Shown one piece after another: positions 1-12,149 of a DNA stretch of 64,000 bases. The first letter of the stretch is position 1. Each line of letters opens with the position of its first letter. A program made the position numbers and the translations under genes. The stretch is from Quillaja saponaria (lineage: Eukaryota; Streptophyta; Magnoliopsida; Fabales; Quillajaceae): the NCBI GenBank assembly GCA_029379385.1, contig CM055612.1, forward strand, positions 7,254,001 through 7,318,000, in the 5' to 3' direction. The notes under the pieces are model-generated. The model was not told where the DNA came from. It was given only the letters and a program-made list of their open reading frames with translations, and did not search any database.

Positions 1-138
1 ATCTTTTCATATGGAAATGTTTCTTCAACGAACAATACTGTTGGTGACATAATACTAATTGAACAAATTAAAGTTCTTTATTGAGGTATGGTGCAAAATC
101 ATCTATATATGGTAAATCTGCTTAACTTTTCCTTACAG

Positions 139-897
139 GTTCTGCTGCCACAGCTTGAGTCATTAAATGATCAACAACGTTTAAGTATTAAAAACCTCTG
201 CCACTCATCTCAGCAAGCTGAAGATGCTCTATCTCAAGGATTGGACAAACTTCAGCAGACTCTGGCCCAGAGCATAGCAGCTGATGTAATGGGTTTAGGA
301 ACTTATGGTTGTCAGATGGCTGCTGCAATGGAGAAGATGGAGGCAGTAGAGAGTTTTATGAGCCAGGTAATATAGCATCAAATGGCTGCTTTGAGTTGGC
401 TTTTTAGTCATAGTATATGACACTTGCAGTTCCTTTTGTGCTGTCCACTGTCAGGAAAAAGTTGTTTGCATACAGAACTCGTATCTTATAGACATTATTC
501 GAATCGGTTATTCAAATGATAAAGACCATGTGTGCCTTGAAACTAAATTTTCAAGTAATCAATTTGATGATGTTTAATACTTAAAATCAATTGGGAGTGT
601 ATGATACCCAGTCAATAACTTATTCATGACCCATCCCTTTTAGAATGTGTCTAATTGTGATAGTAGTAAACCATATGCATACATGCACGTCCTTTTGAAA
701 CAATCTGCATTTCTTCATTCAAATTCTTGTTTTCCTGCTCACAGGCAGATCACCTTCGACGACAAACTTTACAGCAAATGTCTCGCATCCTGACAACGCA
801 TCAAGCTGCTCGAGGCTTGCTCACTTTGGGAGAGTACTTTCACCATTTACGTGCTCTCAGTTCTCTTTGGACTGCTCGTCCTATTCAATCTTCCTAG
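139..897 (+). CDS. TGA-type bZIP transcription factor, C-terminal part (last two exons)
   Basis: Two exons are visible: 139-366 and 745-897, with an AG acceptor at 137-138, a GT donor at 367 and an AG acceptor at 743-744; the stop is TAG at 895-897. They encode the C-terminal DOG1 domain of a TGA factor, recognisable by SSQQAEDALSQGLDKLQQ, a Met/Ala-rich stretch (MAAAMEKMEAVESF), and ADHLRRQTLQQM followed by LTTHQAARGLLTLGEYF and LRALSSLW. TGA proteins bind TGACG elements in the nucleus and partner NPR1-type and glutaredoxin proteins. The bZIP region lies upstream of base 1 and is not seen. The Met/Ala-rich stretch looks most like clade III (TGA3/TGA7), and the neighbouring J-protein gene supports TGA7, but the paralogue is an inference. 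Usual terminal residues are ARPRE; here they are ARPIQSS. Confidence 0.9.
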
Positions 898-2217
898 TCT
901 TCTGTATTTAGCTCTCCCAGAATCAAAATATCAATATTTCTGCTTCCACCGGCTTCAAAGGGAATGAAGACTGTAGCTTTCTCCTACTTCAAAGATATTT
1001 GATGAGCTGCTAAATTTTTTCAAAACATTTGCTCAAATTTACTTAGATGTAGATGTACATATGAAAGTTAATGTTGGGTGTACCACAATTTAAACTTTAG
1101 CTAGTTTATTGCTGGTCAATGCTTGTTTATATGTACATCTGTATATAAATTGAGTTTTTTGCAACGGTGTTGTAGGAGCCCTTGTTAATAACATATATAT
1201 TATAATGTTTTAGGATGTTGATGTTGTAATTGATAATGATTTTACTATTATGTATTGTTATTACAATAATTTGACTTTTACTGTTTGAATTGATATTATC
1301 TTAACAGACGTCTTATCAAATTTATAAAAAGGAATAAAATTTATAAATTATTAATGAGAAGGATTAGCTAAAAAGGAATGATTCTAAAATATCATATTTT
1401 TGTCATAAATATATTTTTAATAATTTCGTCTCAAAAGTTTTATAATATTTATAATATTCTCACTTGATTTAGCACAAGTTAGTATTTTTAGTAGAAATTA
1501 TTGATATAACTTAATTTCACACTTCTATCATACACTATTTCTCATGCATTTGTTCTCTTTAATAATTCAAGAAATTAAGGCTTATAATGATTTGAATATT
1601 TTTTAAAAATTGACCAAATTAATATAATTTCTATTTACTTATTGATATATGAATGGAAAACAAAAAATTTAATTGGATTGACAATATTCAGACTTGACAA
1701 AGGAGTAACAAAAAAAAAAAATTGCAGTGACTGAGATTGCAAAATAATTTTATGACGAAACTAAACATAATAATTTTACCTTTAAGAATAAAACTAACAA
1801 AAGAATTATATTTTAAAAATTACAGATGTAATACATTATATGAAATCCTTTTAATTTAGCAATGAAGTCCATTTTACCAAAAAAACTGTTATTTTGCATA
1901 ACATGTTATTATTGTGGGAAAAGGGTGGGCATAATGGTAAATATGAACTTGTCCTAACCGTCAACCACGAATTTGCTTTTTTATTTTTGCCCATTTTATA
2001 GTTGAGAAGCAATCAAGCAGCAAAGTAAAATAAAACAAAGAAAAAAAAAAAAAAGCTTTTGAGATTCAAGTTAGATTCCTCTATCAGAACTCTTCCCTTT
2101 CCTCACGCCTTCGCTCTTCCGAAAAATTCTGAAAAAAAGAAAAAGAAATATTTATTGTAGTTGTTTTGAGAGTACGGTTGGTTCAGTTGGTTCGACTGAG
2201 CTTGAAATTGAACAAGT
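898..2217. other. Intergenic: 3' UTR of TGA gene and promoter of J-protein gene
   Basis: AT-rich non-coding DNA with A-runs (for example near 1710 and 2040). I see no gene or clear mobile element. The pyrimidine-rich stretch at about 2085-2110 is likely 5' UTR of the next gene. Confidence 0.5.
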
Positions 2218-4812
2218 ATGAGCAATCTGAGAACTATATGTAGGCCCCACACGGTCTTCTCCTCCCTCTTATGTTGCAGACATCAATTTCGAAACCCTAA
2301 TTATAAACCTCGTTTGTCATCACCTTCTTTGTTGTCTACATGGGTGGATTCCTCGAGTTCGAGTAGAAATGAGTTGTGGTTTCGTGTGAATCAAAGGAGA
2401 ACTGTGGTTAAGGCAACCAATTGGACTGAGCAAAAATCCCCATATCAAACTCTGGGTAATTAATTATTTTACTTGTTTCAACTTCTATATATTCTTTTCA
2501 GCTTATAACTTTACAATATGTTTGGTTACTGAGAAAATGGATGAAAGAATAGGAAATTTCTAATCAGGTTGGAAATCTCAAAATTGATTCATTAATAGCT
2601 TTTACTTGTCAATTACAGAATTAGAAAGAGATGCTGATGAAGACCAGATAAAAAATGCCTATAGACGCTTGGCCAAATTTTATCATCCAGATGGTTTGTT
2701 TTTTCACTTGATTAAGTACTTTTCATTCATCATGTGAAGTATTGTGTTTGTATGAATTATATATGTATAAATTGAATATATTGATTATAGGGATTGATCT
2801 TTTTTGTTATTTCCTTAACTCTGCTTGGATATGCTTACAATTTGAAGCATATCTTTGTTGACTTCTATGCTTGGAATTTTCGTTTCAAAAGAGAAAACAA
2901 AATGAGTACCTACAACAGTAGATTTCCATTTTATTACAAGTCATTTGTGAATGTATTTACTCGACTGCTTTTCTTGTGTGGTGTTTCTTCCGTGATGGAT
3001 GTTCATCATGTGTCTATAGTTAAACTCTATGACAATATGTTGCTGCCTGATTTTGTACAGCAGTAAAATTAGAATATTAGGAGCAAGGAAAAGAAGAACG
3101 TTAAATAACAGGGAGGTTTCCTGGAATAAGGTTGCAATAAAGATCCTAATTATCTTTACTAACGAAGCATTCATAGGAAGAGACTAATGAAAGCCTCATC
3201 AAACACATCAATACTTGTAAATCTGGTTACTCAAAAAGCCAAGTAGTATTTGGGTTTTGAACACTCAAAAAGGAGTATTTCTATGAGGTACATAAAGGTG
3301 TTTAGGGATCTATTGTCACTGACTACATTGTATATTTTATATTTTCAAGAAGTTTTAGAGTTTACTGATTGATGGTATAATTCAGGAGCCCCTTCGTTGT
3401 ATTGTAGTCCAAATGAATCGACATGAAAAACTTTCCAACCATCTTGTCACTTAATTTAGTTTCCATTGTGCATGGTGTTTTAACTTGATGGTTTATGTTA
3501 CTCTTAGTCCTATGCCATTGTTGATTCCTTTTTCTCCTATGCTTTGTAATTAAAGTTTATAACAGTCGAGGGACCCTTGAGGAAGGGGAAACAGCAGAAG
3601 CTAGATTCATTAAAATTCAAGCAGCTTATGAACTGCTCATTGATGATGAGAGGCGAAGGAAGTATGATCAGGATAACCGAGTCAACCCAATGAAGGTAGG
3701 ATTTGTTACTTTCCAACCTGAAAGGATTTTTGGTAGATTTTGTTACTTCTATGAATTTTTAGTCTAGCCTGTTGTGTGATTTCTGGATTTGATGTTCTTC
3801 CAGGCATCTCAAGCATGGATGGAATGGTTTATGAAAAAGCGAAAAGCTTTCAATCAGCGGGGTGATATGGCAATTGCAGCTTGGGCGGAGCAGCAGCAAC
3901 ATGAGTTAAATATCCGTGCACGTCGGCTTTCTCGTTCAAAGGTATTTGAGCATATGTAAACATGTTATCCAGATACCTCAAAAATGGTTGTGCACATCAG
4001 CTTTCTCTTTCAAAGGTATTTGATCAAATGTGAAAATGTTATTCACATTGCCGCTCATTTGGTTATCTCTTTTGTCTCGTGGAAGTTGAGGCCACCTAGA
4101 ATAGAATAGTACATGAGTCTAGTTCCACAGCTTGACACCAGAGTTAGAGTCATTCAATCTAAAAAACTCTATGGGTGCTGCAATGTTAAGGTGAAATGAA
4201 GTACAGAATTTAGTTCCATAGCTTGACATAGGAGGTAGAGTCAGTCATTCTAGAAAATTTCATGGGTGCTGCAAAGTTCCAGAGCTTGACATGGTATTTC
4301 ATGGGTGCTTAAAAGTTGAGATGAAAGGAAGTTTAAATACTCTGGTAATTAAGGTGAAATAAAGTACACAATTTAGTTCCCCAGCTTGACATGAGTTTCA
4401 TGGGTTCTTAAAAAAGTTGAGATGAAATGAAGTTAGGAAAGCTTCAGGGTTTGGTAAATGGTACCTTTAAATCCTCTTTTTTTGGAATCTGGCTGCAATT
4501 TGTTAAAATTGATGACTCAATGATGAAAAAGGAGCCATTAAGTCTTCTTTTTTGGCACTGGATTGGAACTATTTGTAATTTGATGGTTCGTTGAATTTCC
4601 AGATTGATCCAGAAGAAGAGAGGAAAATCCGTGAAAAAGAAAAGAAGGCATCAGCTGAGTTCTTTTCTAGTACTCTTAAGAGGCATACACTTGTATTGAA
4701 GAAGAGGGACTTGATGCGGAAAAAAGCTGAGGAAGAAAAGAAGAAGGTAATTAGTCAGCTTTTAGCTGCAGAGGGTCTTGAGATTGACTCAGATGATGAT
4801 GGAACATCATAG
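2218..4812 (+). CDS. J-domain (DnaJ-like) protein, probably plastid-targeted
   Basis: Five exons (2218-2455, 2619-2693, 3556-3695, 3804-3941, 4603-4812) join in frame to 266 residues. The first 70 or so residues are rich in Ser, Arg and Leu and poor in acidic residues, like a chloroplast transit peptide. The J domain (about residues 74-145) has helix II, the HPD motif at 102-104 (FYHPDV) and helix III ending in RRRKYDQDNRVNP. A basic, charged, probably coiled C-terminal half follows (EEERKIREKEKKAS, LMRKKAEEEKKK) and ends in an acidic DSDDD tail. No Gly/Phe region or zinc-finger domain is present, so it is a J-domain-only (type C) protein, expected to stimulate an Hsp70. The start was chosen because it gives the transit peptide. 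From memory the Arabidopsis counterpart is At1g77930, next to TGA7. The acceptor of exon 3 is unusual (see findings). Confidence 0.88.
3990..4042 (+). repeat. Diverged copy of the exon 4 end plus its 5' splice site
   Basis: These 53 bp repeat 3916-3968 (the last 26 bp of J-protein exon 4, the GT donor and the start of the intron) with 7 mismatches and no gap, offset 74 bp. The copy keeps CAAAGGTATTTGA, so it carries an intact decoy donor. Confidence 0.85.
4120..4435 (+). repeat. Degenerate tandem repeat inside last intron of J-protein gene
   Basis: The phrase 'agttcc..agcttgaca' recurs at about 4120, 4211, 4275 and 4374, each followed by a 'tcatgggtgctg'-like phrase and a 'gttgagatgaaatgaagt'-like phrase. 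This is three to four imperfect units of about 65-100 bp. No coding sense was seen. Confidence 0.75.
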
Positions 4813-5924
4813 GGAAAATGAAAATTGGTGTCCAAGATCCTGTGGTAGATTAAATTCCTCGATGACTATTTGTAATGCAATATTTATCATACTAAAGAAT
4901 TTTATATATATATTTTTACCAATATTTTATCATACTAAAGAATGGTATATGTTTTTACAGTATATAAAAGGAAATGAGAAATTACCTTGAACCACCGCTC
5001 CTTCAATTTTCCAACTGAAATGTCTGTAATTGGTGTGTATCTTATGAATTATGATCGCTACTAGCCACCAGATCTCTTTGGACGCTAAACTTTGCTACAA
5101 CTGCTTGTGGAGTTGGCAGAGGCCTCTGATCAGTGGAGACTTCTACTGTGAAATCTTATTAGAGCAGCTATGATGCCAGGTTACATTTTTTTTTTTCTGG
5201 GATTTATTTATTCAATTTTTGATATATTAGGAGTGCTCAAACTCAGCACTAGAGATGGGGGATTGATATTAACCGTTTGAACTAAGCTCTCGGTGATAGG
5301 TTATTTTTTGCATGGAGGAGTAAACCTGCTTTTAAAATCAGTTAGATTTGTTGGAGATGATAACAATCAGTATGATCCATAAGAAATCCGCAAATTCTCA
5401 AACCCAAAATGAGTTCTGCTGGGAACTGGATCATCTACTTGGTGCATTGACAATGAGTTCTTCACTGAGAAGGCAGTCCTCAGTGGCCACTAAATGATCA
5501 GAGGGGAGCTTAGTGTACACTGAAGGAATATGTTAAACTCATAAGCTGCATAAATGCCCAAGTATAAATATCTAATAAACACCCATCTTTTTTGCATAGG
5601 AAAAGACTTGTATCCGCAAAAGCAAAACAAAAATTTATTGCAACAAATTATGAAAGTTCATATCTGTTCACATCTATTACAGACAATTACCAAAAACAAT
5701 TTTTTGGTACTACAGAAAGAAATAACCAAAAACATTATAATTCAATAAATCAATCGTTTTCAGCAGCAATTACATGAAAACCATAAATTTTCGCAGACAA
5801 GAAGGCATTAACAACCTATAGCTTTATTAATAGTTACGTTGTTCTGAACTTCTGATTTGTCAGTTGTAATAGGCTGTGTGCCTATAATGTCATTGCAGTT
5901 ACATATTTTGGTAACATTCTGGAA
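4813..5924. other. Convergent 3' intergenic region
   Basis: The 3' ends of the J-protein gene (+) and the phosphopantothenate-cysteine ligase gene (-) face each other here. The DNA is AT-rich and only short chance frames are present; nothing else was recognised. Confidence 0.5.
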
Positions 5925-8900
5925 TCAAATATCAGAATCCTCAATATAAGTTGAATGTCTCTCCAAAAGAAGATTAATGAGTGGATTCTCCACATCATCA
6001 CCTGGGTGATTCTTATCTCGACGAACAGATACCTTCTCATTACCAGTGACAACGACAACTTGCTCTTTACGGGTGGAGAGCTCATTGGCAACTACAGCAT
6101 GCATCTTGTACTTTTTGAGAGCCATATCTGCCTTCTCTAAAAGAATTCTTGAATCTGTCTCCAACTGTTAAGAAGGACAAAAAATTCCAAGTTAACTTCT
6201 TTACTCTTTCATTTCCTGTTTACTTTGTTGGAAAAAGGGGAGGAAACATTATATACTTGCTAAGAATCGAATAACACAGATTATACAAGAGACATTTGAG
6301 CAATAACACAGTCTTGGTCCATCCATCTATAACTGCAGGAAAGGACACTTGCTGGTAATGTGCAAGTAATAGCATCATATGTAAAAGGCAGACCCAAGAA
6401 AACTTAATTCCTAATTATTCTTGTAGATCTCTCCAGAAGCATGTAATTTAGTTGTGTTAATAATTGGACTTGTAAGAGCTTCAAGCAAATGGCATTCTAG
6501 TTGTGGAAATGGTAATATTCATCAATTTTGCTTTGCAGTATATAATTTGGTTTTCATCCATTAAATTTTCCTATAACTATTATACGTGCTGCTGGTTGTT
6601 TACTAATAAAATAATAAACCTCAATGGGCAAGGTCTCGAACCTAATAGAGTCCAAACTTCACAACCTAGCAGGGGTAATATATCTAACCTTGAATGATAT
6701 GCAGAATGCCAAGGGAGCCCATTCTTTCCTAAGCACTGACAGCATCTTAGGCACCTGACTCAGTTGCATGTCCAAAGGACCAGATGCAGACTGGATTTTG
6801 TGCTCCGCCTGCAGAGGAATATAGCAAAAAAAACCTTATAAAATTGTACCTAGTACTATTAGTTATGCAATAGCATTATTCCAAGTATTACATTCACAAA
6901 CACGAATAATGCAAGGTACCGAGCTTTTTCTTTTCATTATGTCTTGTCATCTATCTTTACGTTTTTATGGAACTCAACAGTCTTAAAATTGAGGGGAATA
7001 TCAGATTTCCAAGCAAAAGACCATCTCTGACGTGAATGAAACAAGACCATTAACCAATACTCACAGTTGCTAAATTGCTTAGTCCAAAACCAAGTCTAGA
7101 GATGGTTTCAGAAAGAAAAAAAAACAATTATGTTTTGCATGCTATTGCCACACAAGTAATACTAATACAAGAGCAATGTAGAGCACATAATCAGTCAAAC
7201 TTCATGCATGCTTTCCTAAAATAGCATTAAAACTAATTATGTAGTCAACAAAGTTCTGATTTCAAATCTGTTTAGAAATGAAGTTATTCGGTAATTTTGT
7301 AACTATGTCTAGTTCCAGATTTGTGAAACATCATCATATATTTCATATTATCAATTAACAACCGGAAATATCTGCGGAATATGATAATCAATGAAGCAAA
7401 CGATCTGTACGTAGGAAAGCAGTTTTCATCATAATTAGGTTTTAACTGGGTTTTAAGGGCACAAGAGATCTGCGTTCCTTAATAATGAATGCACCCATAA
7501 GCATACAAGAGGAAAGAAAAAGTTAAGGGAAAAAGATATAGAACACAAAACCATACCATGTCCTTCCAAGGTTTATAGAAGTCAGATACTGCAGCTGCAA
7601 GATAGAACATTGCATGTGTCCCAAGACATCTTGTTTCCATTGCAATCTGCTTCAGAATCTGCTTATTGAAAAAAGAAAAAAGAAAGTCATGAAACCAACT
7701 ATTTTGCATCAAAAATGACTTAGACAACTGAAATAAGCAACTTAATTTGGATGAAAAACAAGCCCAGAATGAGGAGTTAATATTACTGAGGTGCTTTAAT
7801 AACCATGGGATGGAGTAAATTGCACAAATGGATAAGTGATAGATGATATAGTTTGCAATGAAAGACCTTAATGTCTCTCACAAGTTGATGGAAACTAATT
7901 CTTTCAATACTTGATGATAGATTATACATGTAAATCAAGTCTTGCTAAGGTACCAGTCAAAGAACAGACCAGAGAACCAATAATCCCTAAAAGTATAAAG
8001 TCTTAGCAAAACTACTTTTTTATAGTGATAATTGTTGCTAATAGAATCAACCTGTAGAACTAAAACTTCCAATCAATCAAGAAACCACGCAATATAAATT
8101 ACACATAAGGATGAAAGGCATATAACCTTTCTTCATCATTGACTCATAGATAAAAGCCATTTATAGAAATAAATATAAAAGATAGATGAGTGAGATGATA
8201 AACTATACTAAAGATTGCTTTATTAAAAATTGACATATCAATGTGGCATCAAAGGAACAAAGATAGATAAGCTAAATCTAACCTGAAGATACTCAAATAT
8301 GGTTGTAAAAGAAAGTTTTAGCAAGCGACCATCTGCCACTGCCTGCATTAGGAAAGATCCAAGTGTGTAATTACCATAGCACAGTGATCAAATGCTAATG
8401 CAATATGAAACAAGAGACCCAAGACTATAAAAGTTTAGAAAAAAACAGCTGAAATATCAAACAAATAGTGCATACAGCATGATGCTTCATGATGGCCCTC
8501 TTCACTGCTTTGGCATGTTGCTCTCTAACTGTAGTGTAAAAGAAAATTCAGTTTCAATGTTCATAAAGCATCAGTTGTTGTTATAAAATAAATCAAGTAA
8601 GTTGACATATGAATAGTGTAAAGAAATAGCAAGAAACAAGTAATTCTTTGAATACCACTCTTCCTAGAAAAAATAAAGAAAAAGAATATCTAGTAGCATT
8701 TTTTAATGAATTTTAGATAAATATTGTACTAAAATAAAACATAACAAAGTAAGATATCATCTACATAAGTTGGACATGAAAAACTTGATACCTTCACAAT
8801 AAATAACTAATGGTCTAGTATTTAAATCATACAATGGGATAAGCGTACATTGTGGTGAGATAAATACTGATATGCTCAGCTCATTGGAAACAATTGCAAA

Positions 8901-9611
8901 CCTTGAATATTTGACTCACTGGTGGGCTCAAACCATTCAAGTAAGGGATCATCAGGTAGAGATTGGCAAAATGGCTGGCAAGTCCCCCTGCATGAATCTT
9001 GAATAAAATCAAACAAATCTCGCAGAAAATACAAGCAAGTCTTGGGCGGTTTTACCATTCACATATGTATAAACATTGAAGTAAATAGAGATGACAATAC
9101 ATGGCAGGACCAAGAACTCACCTCCGATACAGAAAGATAACAGCATATCCAGCCTTCAGAAAGTACCTACATTTTAAAAATCAAGCTATCCCTAGTCATA
9201 ACAAAATCAAGAATATCAAGATAGAGATAGCATCATCAGTAGGAAATACTCTGTGGATGTTGCTCCTCTGTGACCTGAACTGAAGTTGTCAATATAGCGG
9301 ACACACCGCTGCTCCAATGGAACGGTGGTACCACCAGATGTCACACATACAACCCTCTCAGCTCTTCCATCCCCTGTGACACAAATCCAGCAAACCTTAA
9401 TTGGAAATAATGCAATAATGAATAACAAGATACATAACTTCATTTTCTATTAAGTAAACTTGCCTTGTGATGTAGAAAAGCCTTCAATAAATTCCTTCAA
9501 CTTTTCACTTACTTCATTGCTATCTTTCAAAGGAGGAGCCGAATCAAAAAAAGCCTTCACTTCTGATAGAAGATTGTGTTGCAGAATTTCTAGTCCATTT
9601 GTTGTATCCAT
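5925..9611 (-). CDS. Phosphopantothenate--cysteine ligase (CoA biosynthesis, PPCS/CoaB type)
   Basis: Nine coding exons on the minus strand (9611-9464, 9373-9250, 9166-9122, 8987-8902, 8528-8476, 8342-8283, 7658-7557, 6808-6689, 6164-5925) join without a frame break to 325 residues, close to the roughly 317 of the Arabidopsis enzyme (At1g12350, from memory). The protein joins cysteine to 4'-phosphopantothenate in CoA synthesis. Visible signatures are [14 protein letters not shown] at about 57-71, [36 protein letters not shown] ending near residue 200, and the substrate loop FCISFKLETD at about 241-250. No transit peptide is evident; the ATG at 9611 is followed directly by the family N-terminus. 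A non-coding first exon ends at 10196. The first coding intron has a GC donor. The C-terminal exon encodes [14 protein letters not shown] and ends [12 protein letters not shown]. Confidence 0.93.
9462..9463 (-). other. GC 5' splice site (GC-AG intron) in the PPCS gene
   Basis: Read on the minus strand the boundary is CAAG|GCAAGT, the textbook consensus of GC donors. It pairs with the acceptor cacag| before 9373. The join gives [11 protein letters not shown] in frame; the only nearby GT, five bases on, would shift the frame and meet TGA within a few codons. Confidence 0.85.
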
Positions 9612-10195
9612 CAAAAATTTCCTGCAGCCATTTCCTTGTTAGAAGATATCCACAATTTCACTTGCAACACAATTTAGGACATGAATATAGAGGGTTTCAA
9701 AAAGTACAGACATTCAACTACATGTAATTGGGACATGGGTATTTGCAAGTATCTAAATCTTTATAGTTAATATGCCCAACAAAATGTTCAGAGAATACTC
9801 ATAATTTCAGATTCAGTGACTGGTATTGTCATACGTCCATATGGTTCACGTAATCAGAATTCATTAATACTTTGACATATTAATATTACATATCAAGGTT
9901 CTAGCAATCCAATATAGTAATCCTAGCATCAATTTCCTAACTTTTTCTTTTTCCATTAGTTTTTCATACATCAAAACTATATTTGATCATTACAGCGCCG
10001 GAGAACCAGAACAACCCCATGTCTGGAAAAGAAAGGTGAGAAAGAAACACGCATTTACATCTCTCGCTAACTACAACTAAATACAGCACGAGTCTCTTAA
10101 ACAAATTAAAAGATTGAAAATTTACCAAACGACCCAAGCCCAGATAGAGAAATATCTCAGAACTTAATTTAACATAATGGCTTAGATTCAATTAC

Positions 10196-10410
10196 CTTGC
10201 TGGAAATCGATGTAGATTTCAAGGAGACGAGAATAGCAAAAATGGGAAAAGCTTTTTCTTTTTCCTTGATGACGGTCTACACGGCTGGAGGGAGCAACTT
10301 TCTGGGCAGAAATTGCTTGAGAAGAGGATGGATTCTTGGCCTCCAAACAGGTATTGTAGCTAGAAAGCCTCAAATATTAAATAAATTGTCATAAAGCGTG
10401 AAACTTAGAT
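10196..10410 (-). other. 5' UTR exon of the PPCS gene (start approximate)
   Basis: On the minus strand a donor CAGCAAG|GTAATT ends at 10196, and the acceptor ctgcag| lies at 9622-9623, ten bases before the ATG. This gives a 5' UTR intron of 574 bp (9622-10195). The transcription start is guessed from the TATA-like box at 10438-10444. Confidence 0.55.
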
Positions 10411-10437
10411 TCCTAAAATAATGAACTGGGAGCTTAC

Positions 10438-10444
10438 ATTTATA
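10438..10444 (-). promoter_or_regulatory. Candidate TATA box of the PPCS gene
   Basis: TATAAAT on the minus strand, about 240 bp upstream of the 5' UTR splice donor. The position fits a start near 10410. Confidence 0.4.
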
Positions 10445-11033
10445 CCTAATTAATGGCCGCCAATTCCCGCCAATATCGAGGATGATAAACTTGATAGTTG
10501 ATGAGCGATCCAAGCGGAGGTGGCATTGGGTTGGTGAACTGAACATGCGTGACTGAATAAAGTGTAATAAATATAATTTTATTACTAAATGGAGTTTACC
10601 AACTGGTGACGGGTTAAGAATTAATTATGATATTACAAATTTATTTTAATTGTAATTTTAATATTATACTCTTATTGAGTATTAATTTGGATAGATTTCA
10701 ATATTATAATTAATTTTTAATCAGTGTCTTAAGAATTAGCAAAACCATGACCGTTTGTTAATTCTAACTAAACAACGGTCAATATTAAAATATTTTTATA
10801 ATGTAAAAATTTAATTTAATTAATTTTTGTAAAATATTCAATTTATCTCGACATAAAATTAAGATTCTTATCAAATTTTTTAGAAGGTGGGAAATGATAC
10901 TTCAGTGTTGAGTTGTAGCAATTGATTGTTATACTTTTGGGTTGGTATGTTCAACTTGCCCGTTTAAGATACTAATGAACCGAAGACTAGTTGAGAATCA
11001 CTTATCCAACCTTTTATTTTGGTGATGGGTTGG

Positions 11034-11068
11034 ACCATGACATGAGACATGAGACATGAGGCATGAGA
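11034..11068 (+). repeat. 7-bp minisatellite
   Basis: About four and a half consecutive copies of a 'gacatga'-type unit with a single base change (ggcatga). Confidence 0.8.
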
Positions 11069-11309
11069 CACCATTCTATCTTTGAAATATGTGGAAGTAG
11101 GCAACAAATTAATGAGTGGTTGAAATTATATTTGAATTTCCAACCACTAAGTTATGGGGAAAATTAAGTGGAAATAAGTTGGGCGTGATTAATGAAAAAA
11201 AAGGGGATAGGAGGAATAGTTTGTTGTCATCACCATGCCAACCATATACTAAAAAACTTAAAAATTCCACCCAATACAAAGGTCACTATTATGAAAAATA
11301 TGCTTTATT

Positions 11310-11690
11310 AAGCTTTACATAAAAAAGATTTTTCAAGAAAAAAAAAAATATTTAGATGAATTAACATAAAGGAGTTGTGAGATATAAAAAGATTATTATT
11401 ATTTTTTTATAAAAAATAATGAGTATTAAAATTATTAAAAGTACAATTTTAACGAATATTAGGATTATATTTGTCTAAATAAAATAATTGCTAAAATTCA
11501 TTTTGAGCTTCTCTTATTTTCTATTAAATTTTTTATTTCTAAGTTCATTTTTTAGAACTCTAAAACTTCAATTTTTTGTAAAGTTTAAAAAATCAAAATC
11601 CTATTTCCAAATAGTTTTGTAAAAAAATTTAAACGCAAAACCTATTTTAAAGCCAAACCAAATAACAACAAAGTTTTATTTTAAAACTTT
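11310..11690 (-). repeat. Dispersed AT-rich repeat, copy 1 (inverted relative to copy 2)
   Basis: Read on the minus strand it shares ordered blocks with 23848-24250: 'tttggctttaaaata', 'tttttaataattttaata' and 'tttatatctcacaac..ttaattcatctaaatattttt'. It is probably an old MITE-like element; ends and target duplications could not be fixed. Confidence 0.55.
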
Positions 11691-12149
11691 TTCAAATTTT
11701 CAAATTTTCTCTTTTTTCTTTTCCATTAAACAAGATATCCACGTTTGAAAATTAAAGACAAAAAAGGCATCCATATTGTGCTATAAATATTAAATTGCCT
11801 TATTATTAGGTGGAGGTTGTTGGGCTATTGTTAGCTTTGTTTAATTGGAGTTTAAAAATCATAATTTCAGTCTTTCAAATCTCCCATAATCAATCTACCA
11901 TTTCACCATCTATCCACTTTCACTTGTTGTAAACTTTCCAGATATAAAATTTTCTCATATATATTATATTCACGAGACAATAATTTAGTTTCTTTCAAAT
12001 ATTGTGTCAACACCCCAAGATATGATTTTAGTGGCAAGTCACGTAAGCTTAATAGTTGAGAACCTCTGTAATATCAAGGGTTTGAGCCCATTAGAAAGTA
12101 CTTATGGAAATAAATAATTATGAAATCTAAACGAGATTATATTTACACC

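Noticed and set aside
2794..3066. 90-codon frame in the third part of the J-protein gene
   Set aside because: Falls inside the intron at 2694-3555; no family match, and splicing on each side restores the J domain without it.
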